Virus record (IMG/VR): IMGVR_UViG_3300025894_000925
Coordinates: 1 to 64,000 of that record
Origin: a virus
Length of the DNA stretch: 64,000 nucleotides
Strand: one strand, 5' to 3'
Below the pieces are notes generated by a model. It had not been told where the DNA came from and did not search any database. It worked only from the letters and a program-made list of their open reading frames with translations. The number at the start of each line of letters is the position of its first letter. The first letter of the stretch is position 1. Of this stretch, positions 16,726 through 24,800 are shown piece after piece. Made by a program: the position numbers and the translations under genes.

Positions 16726-17709
16726 ATGGAAAATCAAAATCCCCCAAACCAGCCAAATCCAGCTGGTGTACCGTTACCTGGACCACAAAATGTTAGTTTT
16801 GCTAACATGCAACCACAACAAGCACCACAACAAGCACCTCAACAAGCACCCCAGATACCAGAGCAACCGCAAAATCCACTTGCCAAACACTTTAGGCAAC
16901 CAAAGATTCATTTAGCTTTGCCTAGCAAAGGACAATACTGGAAACCAAATGCACTAGAACTTCCTGCTACAGGAGAAGTTCCAATTTTTGCAATGACTGC
17001 AAAAGATGAAGTTGCATTACGTACACCAGATGGATTAATGAATGGACAATCAATGGTTAGTGTAATCGAAAGTTGTTGTCCATCAGTAAGAGATGCTTGG
17101 GGAATGCCTAGTATTGATACCGACGCACTATTGATTGCTATTCGTATTGCAAGTTTTGGAGAAGATATGGATGTCAATTCAACTTGCCCAAAATGCGAGC
17201 ACGAAAACACATATAGTCTTCCACTAGGACAACGTTTAGCTGGAATTACAATGCCAGACTACAATACTCCAGTACAAATTGGTGATTTAGGTTTTAAATT
17301 AAAGCCACAGTACTATGATGCAATAACAAGATTAAGTCAGTTACGCTTTCAAGAAGAACGTATTAATAATGTTGTGGTTGATATGGACATGCCAGAAGAA
17401 GAAAAGTCTAAACAGCTTACAGATGGTTTTAGTCGTATTATGGATATGGGATTTGATAACATTACTGCTAGTACTGAAGCTATTGTTATGCCAGACGGCA
17501 CACAAGTAACCGACGGTAATTTTATTAAAGAGTTTTTCCAAAATGCTGATGCAGGAGTAATGCGTGAATTACAAGACAAACTTGTTGAAATACAAAAAAC
17601 ATCTAGCGGTGCTGATCTAAAGTTAAAATGTACAAATTGTAATCATGAATGGGAAGCTCCATTGGAGTTTGATTACTCATCTTTTTTCGCAGAAGCCTCC
17701 TCCAATTAA
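16726..17709 (+). CDS. Tail/baseplate-hub assembly protein, gp26 (T4_baseplate) family
   Basis: The zero-frame product is 327 residues. After a Pro/Gln-rich N-terminus with APQQ repeats (residues ~25-50) comes a domain with LPSKGQYW and EVPIFAMTAKDEVALRTPD, the pattern of the gp26-type hub assembly family. Two Cys pairs, CPKC (~153) and CTNC (~300), probably form one zinc site. The C-terminus (FDYSSFF) ends on a TTTTTTC heptamer; a -1 shift there would replace the last six residues with a 77-residue extension. Such proteins act as tail assembly chaperones binding the tape measure protein, and the tape measure gene is adjacent but divergent. T4 itself keeps its hub-assembly genes separate. The T4 gene equivalence is inferred. 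Confidence 0.75.
   Translation: MENQNPPNQPNPAGVPLPGPQNVSFANMQPQQAPQQAPQQAPQIPEQPQNPLAKHFRQPKIHLALPSKGQYWKPNALELPATGEVPIFAMTAKDEVALRTPDGLMNGQSMVSVIESCCPSVRDAWGMPSIDTDALLIAIRIASFGEDMDVNSTCPKCEHENTYSLPLGQRLAGITMPDYNTPVQIGDLGFKLKPQYYDAITRLSQLRFQEERINNVVVDMDMPEEEKSKQLTDGFSRIMDMGFDNITASTEAIVMPDGTQVTDGNFIKEFFQNADAGVMRELQDKLVEIQKTSSGADLKLKCTNCNHEWEAPLEFDYSSFFAEASSN
17682..17688 (+). other. Slippery heptamer TTTTTTC for -1 frameshifting
   Basis: In the gp26-family frame the bases read T TTT TTC, the X-XXY-YYZ form. Phe codons TTT (17683-17685) and TTC (17686-17688) could both slip one base back to TTT-TTT. The -1 frame has a TGA at 17670-17672, just before the heptamer, and stays open until 17921. 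The shift therefore has to happen between these points. Confidence 0.75.
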
Positions 17710-17921
17710 AAACTGAGCAAGACGTCATATCCTTTTTAAAAGGGTTTGACAGAGAAGTCGAGGCAATAAAAGAAGAGCTCTTAAGAATGTGTTGGTACAT
17801 GCGTGGTGGATTAACTTACACAGAAGCACACAATCTTGATCAAGCTGAACGTAAACTAATTGGTAAAATTATAGATAGTAATTTAGAAATAACTAAGCAA
17901 AGTAAATTGCCATTCTATTAA
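17688..17921 (+). CDS. -1 frame extension of the tail assembly chaperone (GT-like)
   Basis: A 77-codon frame (RRSLLQLKTEQDVISFLKGF..., ending QSKLPFY) overlaps the end of the gp26-family gene. It has no ATG, GTG or TTG start before an internal ATG at 17787, which would discard the first 33 residues. With slippage at 17682-17688 it gives a 398-residue fusion: 321 codons in frame 0, then 77. The sequence is helical and well formed (ELLRMCWYMRGG, AERKLIGKIID), with base use like its neighbours, so it is very probably translated. By analogy with lambda G/GT, the longer form would bring tail tube and tape measure together. Independent translation from a non-standard start is the alternative. Confidence 0.75.
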   Translation, partial: RRSLLQLKTEQDVISFLKGFDREVEAIKEELLRMCWYMRGGLTYTEAHNLDQAERKLIGKIIDSNLEITKQSKLPFY

Positions 17922-17938
17922 GATCACTTACGTGATCT

Positions 17939-17972
17939 GTTTACTCACTGTCGTTTCGTAAACTTTTTTTTA
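17939..17972 (+). terminator. Intrinsic terminator after the frameshift product
   Basis: GTTTAC and GTAAAC pair around a 13-base loop and are followed by nine T. Directly before it, AGATCAC-TTAC-GTGATCT (17921-17938) forms another 7-bp hairpin that begins at the stop codon. Confidence 0.65.
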
Positions 17973-18328
17973 ACATTTATTCTAGTATCATCCAGATGAA
18001 GTAGTCATAATTCACCCGTTGCCGGGTGAATGTTGTCTGTGATAGCATCATCCGAGTATCAGCAGTCAGTTGGTTCGAAGAGATTATAGTTTCCTATACA
18101 GAGGCGGTTAATCTGTACCCCTTACTCTAGCGTTCACGTATCAACGGTATCTTCTACACACATCCAACCAGCATGTAGTCAATTGTGGTTGTATCTGTCT
18201 CACAGAGCCACATCATTTGAGCCTAAAGTTAGCATTATTCCTTGAGCAACGTCACACCCAACGGCGAATTTTTCACGCAGTATCTTGACGAGTCGAGCTA
18301 CCTCGACTAAACAGAGCTCTTGTAAGCC
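17973..18328. ncRNA. Non-coding, hairpin-rich region; candidate structured RNA
   Basis: About 350 bases between two convergent genes hold no credible reading frame, which is unusual in this packed genome, and look less AT-biased than the genes around them. Several stems are visible: TTCACCCG-TTGC-CGGGTGAA (18011-18030), TATAG/CTATA (18085-18098; on the minus strand the loop is GAAA, a GNRA tetraloop), TACAGA/TCTGTA (18097-18117), a compound TGTGG...CTGT-CTC-ACAG...CCACA stem (18184-18212), and AGTCGAG-CTAC-CTCGACT (18291-18308). The GNRA loop hints at the minus strand, downstream of the GIY-YIG-like gene. I could not fit a tRNA, tmRNA or group I core. It may be a long untranslated region or a small RNA. 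Confidence 0.4.
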
Positions 18329-18769
18329 TTAATCTTGATTGTTTTCATTTATGACGTGTTGACTTCTGTTAACTCTAACACGGATAAGTCCGTTGTACCA
18401 GTTATCAGATTCCAATACTTTGTGCCTGAATTGTTCTCTTGCTTCAACGTAACTACACTCTGCCTTGCTGTAACAATAGTAAAGTATTTCACGTTTAAAG
18501 CAGTCTTTGCCGAGTGCTTCGATGTCTTTGTTTAGTTCGTTTGATGAGCCATAATATTCTTGCCAGTCGCTGTCTACTTTATCTCTGATCTTCTTGCGTT
18601 TTTTATTACCATTCTTCAGTTTAACAACACGGTATCTTGTTCTAGCAAACTTGGCTAGCTTTTTACCAATATACTTGCGTTCACTTTCAGTATTAGTAAT
18701 TAAGTAAACAAAACCTACACAATCTTCCGGTAATTCTGTTACAAGTTGATCATTGTAAGTCCACGACAT
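18329..18769 (-). CDS. GIY-YIG-like endonuclease domain protein
   Basis: A 146-residue protein. Its N-terminal segment (GFVYLITNTESERKYIGKK, residues ~19-37) fits the GIY-YIG pattern in variant form (FVY ... YIG), and is followed by a basic stretch (KLKNGNKKRKKIRDK). Glu/Lys/Cys-rich helices and the region YYCYSKAECSYVEAREQF, with a possible catalytic Glu, follow. Such small nucleases are common in T4-like phages as free-standing or homing endonucleases; here it has no DNA-binding repeat domain. It is the last gene of the minus-strand cluster and starts five bases after its neighbour. The hairpin-rich region lies just beyond its stop, so a mobile-element link is possible but unproven. Confidence 0.65.
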   Translation of the reverse strand: MSWTYNDQLVTELPEDCVGFVYLITNTESERKYIGKKLAKFARTRYRVVKLKNGNKKRKKIRDKVDSDWQEYYGSSNELNKDIEALGKDCFKREILYYCYSKAECSYVEAREQFRHKVLESDNWYNGLIRVRVNRSQHVINENNQD

Positions 18770-18773
18770 ATTA

Positions 18774-19214
18774 CTATATAGTGTCTCCGTAGATCCACCC
18801 TAAATTTTCTAATTTATGAATCCAGGTGAAAACTGGAAACTCCATTGGTAAAACCCAACGTTGATTCCAGCATACGTAGTTACCATATTTCTTCTTTTTT
18901 CTCTTATATTGATCCTTATACTCAATCAAGTGCATAAAGCTATCAAATTCAAACCCTTCGATTGAAACTGATTCAATTGAGACTGCTTTATCCTTGATAA
19001 TTTCTTTGCCTTTAGTAACGGTATCGTTATCGTTTTTGTTAAGCAAAGTAAATCCTAACTCATGTTTTCCGGTCTTTCCTTCAACACGAAATGTAAATTC
19101 TTGTTCTTTTTCAATCTTATCATTGAATAGCCAATCACCGTCCCAATCAATACAAAACTCAGGAGGATCTATGTGCCAAATTGGCTTGAGCTTAATTTTA
19201 ATTACTGTATCCAT
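18774..19214 (-). CDS. Hypothetical protein coupled to the radical-SAM genes
   Basis: A 146-residue protein of unknown family. The first ~75 residues look like a beta-sandwich (IKIKLKPIWHIDPPEFCIDW, EFTFRVEGKTGKHELGFTLL), the middle has a basic patch (YKDQYKRKKKKYG), and the end is aromatic (WNQRWVLPMEFPVFTWIH). Its start overlaps the end of the radical-SAM gene at 19198-20493 by 17 bases, so translation is coupled and a shared task is likely. The sandwich could bind a carbohydrate or a peptide, but I have no motif to support either. No signal peptide or membrane segment is visible. Confidence 0.6.
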   Translation of the reverse strand: MDTVIKIKLKPIWHIDPPEFCIDWDGDWLFNDKIEKEQEFTFRVEGKTGKHELGFTLLNKNDNDTVTKGKEIIKDKAVSIESVSIEGFEFDSFMHLIEYKDQYKRKKKKYGNYVCWNQRWVLPMEFPVFTWIHKLENLGWIYGDTI

Positions 19215-20493
19215 GCTCTCTTAACCATCCAAAGTATTCTGGAATACTATCAAATATACTAATTCCGTGATACCTGTCTTGTGTAGCTATTCTACTTGCG
19301 GCCTCTGCTCTACGTCTAAATGCTTCGTCTTCGTCACCAACTGGTCGTTGCAAGTGTTTTATTAATGCTTCAGCTTCACGTTTAAGAGATAGTTCAACGT
19401 TGTTAGCATTTTTAGTGTTATTAAATTTTTTACTGTCTAGTTTAATACTGTCTGCAAATTCTTGTAGATGTTTAATAGCGAGCTCTTTATGCCCGTCTGG
19501 CAGTAGTTCTGACATCATCCAACTTGGTCTATGTGGGTAACTTGCATCAATTGGAATACGTCTTTTTAGACCCTCTTTTAGCAGAGTGTGGTAGCGTCCA
19601 ACACTAAGCAAGTTTGGTACTGTTCTGAATGCAAAATCAACAAATGGCATCTTCTTTTGCATGGAAGTAATGTTTTCTAATATTTCATCAATATTACTTC
19701 CAGTTCTTATATAGTTGTTGCTTTCATCTGCTGTTTCAATACTAATACCAATTTCAACTCGTTTAAATTTTTTAAATTGTTTAGCATATTCATTATATGT
19801 ATAAGTTCCGTTTGTTGTAAAACTTAGGTTTAAATGCTTCATATCGTGTTCACTGAATAAATCAATTAAATCAGCAAACTCATCAATTAATGCTGGCTCT
19901 CCACCTATTAGATGTACAACTTTAAGATGTTTGTAATTGTTATCAAACCAATCTCTAAAATTTTGATAAGCAACTGCATCTTTAATCCACGGTTCTAGTT
20001 TCCATGTTTCAGGAATCCATTTAGCTGATCTTTGAAAACTAGCAATTCTTGAACTCGCTTCTGGAGCACAAAACTTACAGGCTAAGTTACATGTATTCCC
20101 AATGTTTAGATGCAAACTGTGAATGTTACTTTCAGTTACTTCAGTAAAAAGTTCTTTATGCGGACTTTGCTCAAAACTACGATCAAATGCATCTTGGAAA
20201 ATAACACTTTTTAAATTTTCTTTTTGTCTAGCACTGGTGTACCCAGCTTGGTCCTTCATTTGACACATCTTACACATTGGATCAACGGTGTCACCAAGTT
20301 TAATATTACGTTTCTCTTGCATACGAGTACTATTCCAATACTCGTCAATGGTCATCTTTTTGATATTCCATTCTTCACCTAACTCAGTGTTGATAATTTT
20401 ATCATTTTGACAGCCACACAGATCAAAACTTCCATCATTATTAATGTTCAGTTCAAACCACGGAATATTACAAAATATATTTTTATTAGGCAT
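19198..20493 (-). CDS. Radical SAM protein with N-terminal SPASM/twitch-like Cys region
   Basis: A 431-residue radical-SAM enzyme. The core motif CNLACKFC (Cys135, Cys139, Cys142) is CX3CX2C and would hold the SAM-cleaving [4Fe-4S] cluster; GGEP follows at 197-200 for SAM binding, and TTNGT near 225-230 fits the next barrel strand. Before the core there is a Cys-rich segment (CNIPWFELNINNDG with Cys8, then CGC at 26-28 and CKMC at 74-77), probably an auxiliary cluster domain of SPASM/twitch type. Such proteins usually modify peptides or proteins; the substrate is unknown. The gene overlaps both neighbours (8 and 17 bases), in a cluster with sigma and recombination genes. Confidence 0.88.
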   Translation of the reverse strand: MPNKNIFCNIPWFELNINNDGSFDLCGCQNDKIINTELGEEWNIKKMTIDEYWNSTRMQEKRNIKLGDTVDPMCKMCQMKDQAGYTSARQKENLKSVIFQDAFDRSFEQSPHKELFTEVTESNIHSLHLNIGNTCNLACKFCAPEASSRIASFQRSAKWIPETWKLEPWIKDAVAYQNFRDWFDNNYKHLKVVHLIGGEPALIDEFADLIDLFSEHDMKHLNLSFTTNGTYTYNEYAKQFKKFKRVEIGISIETADESNNYIRTGSNIDEILENITSMQKKMPFVDFAFRTVPNLLSVGRYHTLLKEGLKRRIPIDASYPHRPSWMMSELLPDGHKELAIKHLQEFADSIKLDSKKFNNTKNANNVELSLKREAEALIKHLQRPVGDEDEAFRRRAEAASRIATQDRYHGISIFDSIPEYFGWLREHGYSN

Positions 20494-21514
20494 TTTTATA
20501 ACACTTCAATTTACAAATTTCTAACGGAGCCATTAACCATTGAGTTTCTAACTCTTTCCAACACGAATTGTTTATCACTGATTCAAATCCGTTTTTACGT
20601 ATGTTGATTTTGTTTGCATATTTCTCAACAAAAGCATTTGGTATGTAACCACTATTAAACCAAGCACAAGGATAAAACTTACCATCAACATCAATCATTG
20701 GTATTTGTTCTTTACGTAAACAACTTTGCCAAGGTCTGTCTTTACCATTTAGTTTGTTCTTTTCAGCTTCACGTATATAATTAACGTGTTCTTTTCTTTT
20801 TGACAAAGAATGTGAACGTTTTTTATATACTTTCAATGAACTTGCTTCGTTAATATTTATAGGCTCAAGATGGTCGTACCCATTTTCATCTAAGTACTGT
20901 TGATCAATACTTCCAACTTTGGTGCTTTCAACCAGTTGCCATCTATCAAAGTTTAATTCTTTAGCTCGAAATACAAATTTATTTTTTTGTATATCGTCTT
21001 GATTAAACCTAAATCTTATAGTACTCCAAACCATAAACGGTCTTTTGTGTTCAGATATTTTGCTAATTGCAATCATTCCGTCAATAATAGACAGCATATC
21101 ACTATTAACACGATACATGTTGTTTTTAGTTGAGTTAAGTCCGTCAACACTAAATGTAATAGTGTCAAGAGGCGATAAAGATTCTCCTAGTTCAGTCCAC
21201 CAGGAACTTGATTTATAACTGCCGTTTGTTGTAATACTAATTCTAAGATTTGGTTTGTACTCTTTGATATACTGCACAATTTGCAAGAAATCTTTTGCAT
21301 ATATTGGATCACCTTTGTCGCCACAAAACAAGATACGTTCTACTTTGTCTAACACAAGCGGAGTGAATATACGTTTGAAGTCAGTGAGTGAATAGTCAGT
21401 ATTAAGAACGTCTTTTAGTTCTTTGCTGAGTTCAGTTCTAGGACATCGCGGGCATTTAAGCACACATCTACTGCTAATTTCAATATGTAATTCAGATATG
21501 TCAAACAATATCAA
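20486..21514 (-). CDS. Radical SAM protein with C-terminal SPASM-like Cys region
   Basis: A 342-residue protein. CVLKCPRC gives Cys17, Cys21 and Cys24 (CX3CX2C) very near the N-terminus. The usual GGEP is replaced by CGDKGDP (~83-89), a variant seen in divergent members. A C-terminal Cys region (CLRKEQIPMIDVDGKFYPC, then ...EICKLKC) resembles SPASM domains, so this protein differs in layout from the other four, whose Cys region comes first. It appears to start at TTG (21514), overlapping the gp46 stop by 14 bases, so the start is less certain. The reaction is unknown; a peptide- or protein-modifying role is inferred from the family. Confidence 0.83.
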   Translation of the reverse strand: MILFDISELHIEISSRCVLKCPRCPRTELSKELKDVLNTDYSLTDFKRIFTPLVLDKVERILFCGDKGDPIYAKDFLQIVQYIKEYKPNLRISITTNGSYKSSSWWTELGESLSPLDTITFSVDGLNSTKNNMYRVNSDMLSIIDGMIAISKISEHKRPFMVWSTIRFRFNQDDIQKNKFVFRAKELNFDRWQLVESTKVGSIDQQYLDENGYDHLEPININEASSLKVYKKRSHSLSKRKEHVNYIREAEKNKLNGKDRPWQSCLRKEQIPMIDVDGKFYPCAWFNSGYIPNAFVEKYANKINIRKNGFESVINNSCWKELETQWLMAPLEICKLKCYKNA

Positions 21515-23270
21515 CGTCCGTGTTATAACTGGTAAAGCCGTTTTCCTTTACAACATGTAACGTATTGTTAACACGACCAGCTAGTTCGTCTTTGTGTGAC
21601 ACTAGCCAAACACTTCTATTGCTTTCACGGCTCATTTTTTTAAGTATACCTAGTGCATTTTCTACACCTGAACTGTCCATTCCGCTATCTACAAGTTCAT
21701 CAATGAACAGTAGGTTGATTGGATGATATAAACTTTCCCACACATCACGGAAACTCCAGCTCATGCTTAGAATAAGCCTGTTGCGTTCCCCACGACTTAG
21801 GTTATCAAAATCTAAGTCACGGCCTAGTTCTGTAATTTCTACACTTAAATCGTTTAAGAATTTCACTTGATGCGGAAGCCCTATCTTGTCTAAGTAAACA
21901 TTCAAACGTGAATTTAAAAAACTTAGATTTTGATCAATAATTCTTTTTCGTATAAAGCTATCTTTGTTTGTTAACAACTTCATTAAGAACTCTTGATGTT
22001 CTTTTATATTTACTAATTCATTGAGGTTGTCATAATCAATTTTTTCAATACCAGCAGTTTCCATTTCTTGTATCTGTTCAGCATACGGATCTTGTTCTGC
22101 TTCTTTGTTAGCTAGTTGTGTTTCAAGGTTGGCTAGATTGTTTTTATGCTCAATAGCATCATCGCGGCTTGGATAAAACGTTTCTGGTTTATCTCCTATA
22201 TTTCTATGTTTAGACATTACTTTGGTATGTTCTTCTTCTTTTTGACTGTTAGCAATAATCGCATCATTTGCTGTTTTCTTATTTTTTTCTTTGCTCTTTA
22301 AAAGTGCGTCTTGCTTCTCATCATGAATGTCTTGTCCACACGAATGACACTTGTGTTCTTTGAGTAGTGCTATTTCTTTATCAATTCTATCTATTAGGTC
22401 TTGTTGTTTTTGCGTATCATTCCATGCACTTGCTACCCAACGTTCGGCTTCGTTATACGTTTTTTCTTTTTCATTCCATTTGTCTAACTTGTTATGTATT
22501 ACTAGTTCATTATCAATATCAATTTTAGATAACTGTTCTATACCTTTAGTAAACTTTTCCATTGACTCGTCATGTTGAGCATACCACAATCGTTGACGTT
22601 TACGCAAGTTATCAATTTGCTGTTCAATTCTTTCGTTGGCATCTCCTACTGCTTTGATACGAAATTCTTCTTCCGTTACAGCATCTTTTGTGAGTTTTTG
22701 CAAGTCTTTGAGATTGTCTGCTTTATCACTCAATATAGTAATACCAAGCAGTTGTTCAATCAAAGCACGTTGATCATTTGCTCTTAAACTTAGAAATGGT
22801 TCAGTGTATGTGTTTAGTGCTACAACGTGTTTGAACATTTCGTGACTCATACGTAGCAAACGTTCAACTTCTAATTGAGTTTGTCTACTATCGCCTTGGC
22901 TTTCGTCGGTCATTTCCTGTTCTTGTGCATTTACATAGAACTTAAAAAGATTAGGCTTTCGACCACGTTCAACACGATACTCGTTACCATCAACTTCAAA
23001 ATCAAGTGTAACCAACATATTCTTGGTATTTGTTTTGTTGATAAGATTATCTTTACGTATTTTGGTAAGTGCTTCACCGTACAACGCATAACTTAACGCA
23101 TTTAGTATAGTTGTTTTACCTGTTCCGTTTCTTGCACCGCTGTCGTCGCCACCAAGATCTAAGTTTTCGCCCAGCACTAACGTGAGGTCTTGGCGGTTAA
23201 AATTAACCGCTTGGGTACTATTACCTACACTCATAAAGTTTTTTACAGTTAAGTCTTTTATTTTAAACAT
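21501..23270 (-). CDS. 46: Recombination endonuclease subunit, gp46-like (Rad50/SbcC type)
   Basis: A 589-residue SMC-type ATPase that works with gp47 to resect DNA ends for recombination-dependent replication. The Walker A sequence GARNGTGKTT (residues 45-54, Lys52) follows a split GEN motif. Long coiled coils flank a zinc hook CHSCG (Cys308, Cys311). The ABC signature is LSRGERNR (491-498) and the Walker B is LLFIDE (520-525), followed by VSHKDE near 565. The size is close to T4 gp46 (560). An insertion of acidic residues (DLGGDDSGA) lies just before the P-loop. In T4, 46 follows 47 closely; here a radical-SAM gene lies between them. Confidence 0.95.
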   Translation of the reverse strand: MFKIKDLTVKNFMSVGNSTQAVNFNRQDLTLVLGENLDLGGDDSGARNGTGKTTILNALSYALYGEALTKIRKDNLINKTNTKNMLVTLDFEVDGNEYRVERGRKPNLFKFYVNAQEQEMTDESQGDSRQTQLEVERLLRMSHEMFKHVVALNTYTEPFLSLRANDQRALIEQLLGITILSDKADNLKDLQKLTKDAVTEEEFRIKAVGDANERIEQQIDNLRKRQRLWYAQHDESMEKFTKGIEQLSKIDIDNELVIHNKLDKWNEKEKTYNEAERWVASAWNDTQKQQDLIDRIDKEIALLKEHKCHSCGQDIHDEKQDALLKSKEKNKKTANDAIIANSQKEEEHTKVMSKHRNIGDKPETFYPSRDDAIEHKNNLANLETQLANKEAEQDPYAEQIQEMETAGIEKIDYDNLNELVNIKEHQEFLMKLLTNKDSFIRKRIIDQNLSFLNSRLNVYLDKIGLPHQVKFLNDLSVEITELGRDLDFDNLSRGERNRLILSMSWSFRDVWESLYHPINLLFIDELVDSGMDSSGVENALGILKKMSRESNRSVWLVSHKDELAGRVNNTLHVVKENGFTSYNTDVDIV

Positions 23271-23291
23271 TGTATAATTATAGCATCCTTT

Positions 23292-24800
23292 TTAGTAAAA
23301 AGCAACCGATAATTCGGGTAGTACTTGCTCAAACGATTCATTGCGAATCTTATCTAGATTTTTAATATAGTTAATAAATGGTTGGTTGGTTACAAGTTTT
23401 GCATTCTTTAACTCTTGTATAACGGGTTCTATGTAACGTTGATATCTTGTATTAAAACCAGATGTAGTTAATTTCTTTAATACTGTTTCAGCAACATTCT
23501 TAGGTATATTTGTTAAACTCAAATGCTTTGGATTATACAAAATAGAAAAATGCACATCGTCGAACTCAATTGAATCTATCCATTCAAATAGTTCCGGCAA
23601 GTAGTAAACGTTTAATATACTAACTGCACCATGCAAACTAAGTTGTACATTTGAACTTTTATTTTGTTTAATGTATTTTACATTTTTCTCAACCAAGTCC
23701 CAGTTCCATTTTTGTCCTAGGCCTGGACGTTGATAGTTAAAACGCTCACCAAGGTCGTCAATTGAAATAGCCAAGTCTACAGTTTTAAAGTGAGTCCAGA
23801 TTTCAAGTAATTCGTCTGTGATAATACTACCGTTTGTATTATAATGTAGTGTAATGGTATGTGCAATATTGGCATTCATCATATAACGTAATGCTTTTAG
23901 GTGATCCTTATCAAGCAACGGTTCGCCGCCTGCAAAGTCAAAGTAACGCAATTGAGGATTAGCAATGACTTGATCCCATAGATGTTTGGAACTGCGAATC
24001 CATTTACCTTTTTCTAATGCAATAGTATCTTGTGTTTCTACTGCAATTTTCGATGAACTTTTACTTGAGCAAATACGACATTTAAAGTTGCATACATTAC
24101 CAAACGAAACAGATAACATTTTTAAGTTACGTATATCGTCTTCGTCCCAATTGATTGCTTTACTGTCGTTGCCAAATCGACCTGCATACATTTGACGTTT
24201 ACTTACAGTACCACTTTCTTCTTCTTTCCAACAACGAAAACATCCTGAAGGTTTATCACCTCTTCTAAACTGACTCCGTAGTGTTTTCATATGTTTGCTA
24301 TCATATACTTCTTTGAGTGTTGATGTATTTGGGTGATACGCCTTGCCATTTTCATCTGCTATATGTCCTTGGTAAAAACAGCATGGGCTGATAGTGCCTA
24401 ACGGATCAACGTCTAAGGAATTCCATGGCATTGGGCATACAGTTTCTGGTAAATCAAATGTTGTATTGCTATTTTCTATTTTCAACCCATTGCTTAACAA
24501 AGTGTCAACGTGTATGTTAGGTTCAGAATCTGCTCCAACAATGTTATATGCTTCTAAGATAGCGTTTTTTGTTTCTTTGTTTGGTACATAAATGTGTATA
24601 AAAAAATTTGGAATATCTAGTATACGAATATTTTTATAAAAGTCTTTGAAAAACTTTGTTAGTAAACTATGATTAACATCACTGTTTAATTCAAACACTA
24701 GCTTTTCGTTGGGTTCGTACACTTCTTTAGCCATCCCAGCCAACGTGGTAAAAAACTCACCCCACGGCATATCAAGCATATCTTCAACGTTATACTTCAT
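23292..24800 (-). CDS. Radical SAM protein inserted between gp47 and gp46
   Basis: A 502-residue protein. Residues 1-115 form an extra N-terminal domain of unknown fold (MLDMPWGEFFTTLAGMA...). A SPASM/twitch-like Cys region follows (VCPMPWNSLDVDPLG with Cys122, CC at 140-141, CFRC at 187-190). The core is CNFKCRIC (Cys237, Cys241, Cys244), with GGEP at 291-294 and YNTNGS near 325. Its ATG overlaps the gp47 stop (ATGA), and gp46 begins 22 bases after its stop, so it is part of the same transcript as the recombination nuclease. Whether it acts on a recombination or virion protein, or simply rides in this operon, cannot be told. Confidence 0.88.
   Translation of the reverse strand: MKYNVEDMLDMPWGEFFTTLAGMAKEVYEPNEKLVFELNSDVNHSLLTKFFKDFYKNIRILDIPNFFIHIYVPNKETKNAILEAYNIVGADSEPNIHVDTLLSNGLKIENSNTTFDLPETVCPMPWNSLDVDPLGTISPCCFYQGHIADENGKAYHPNTSTLKEVYDSKHMKTLRSQFRRGDKPSGCFRCWKEEESGTVSKRQMYAGRFGNDSKAINWDEDDIRNLKMLSVSFGNVCNFKCRICSSKSSSKIAVETQDTIALEKGKWIRSSKHLWDQVIANPQLRYFDFAGGEPLLDKDHLKALRYMMNANIAHTITLHYNTNGSIITDELLEIWTHFKTVDLAISIDDLGERFNYQRPGLGQKWNWDLVEKNVKYIKQNKSSNVQLSLHGAVSILNVYYLPELFEWIDSIEFDDVHFSILYNPKHLSLTNIPKNVAETVLKKLTTSGFNTRYQRYIEPVIQELKNAKLVTNQPFINYIKNLDKIRNESFEQVLPELSVAFY

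Noticed and set aside
17787-17921. A separate short gene starting at ATG 17787 in place of a frameshift
   Set aside because: It would discard 33 well-formed codons upstream and lacks a ribosome site. The heptamer in the right frame is a better explanation.
18060-18130. A GGTTCGAA sequence in the non-coding region, like the T-loop of a tRNA
   Set aside because: Flanking bases do not form the T stem on either strand, and no acceptor or anticodon arm could be fitted.
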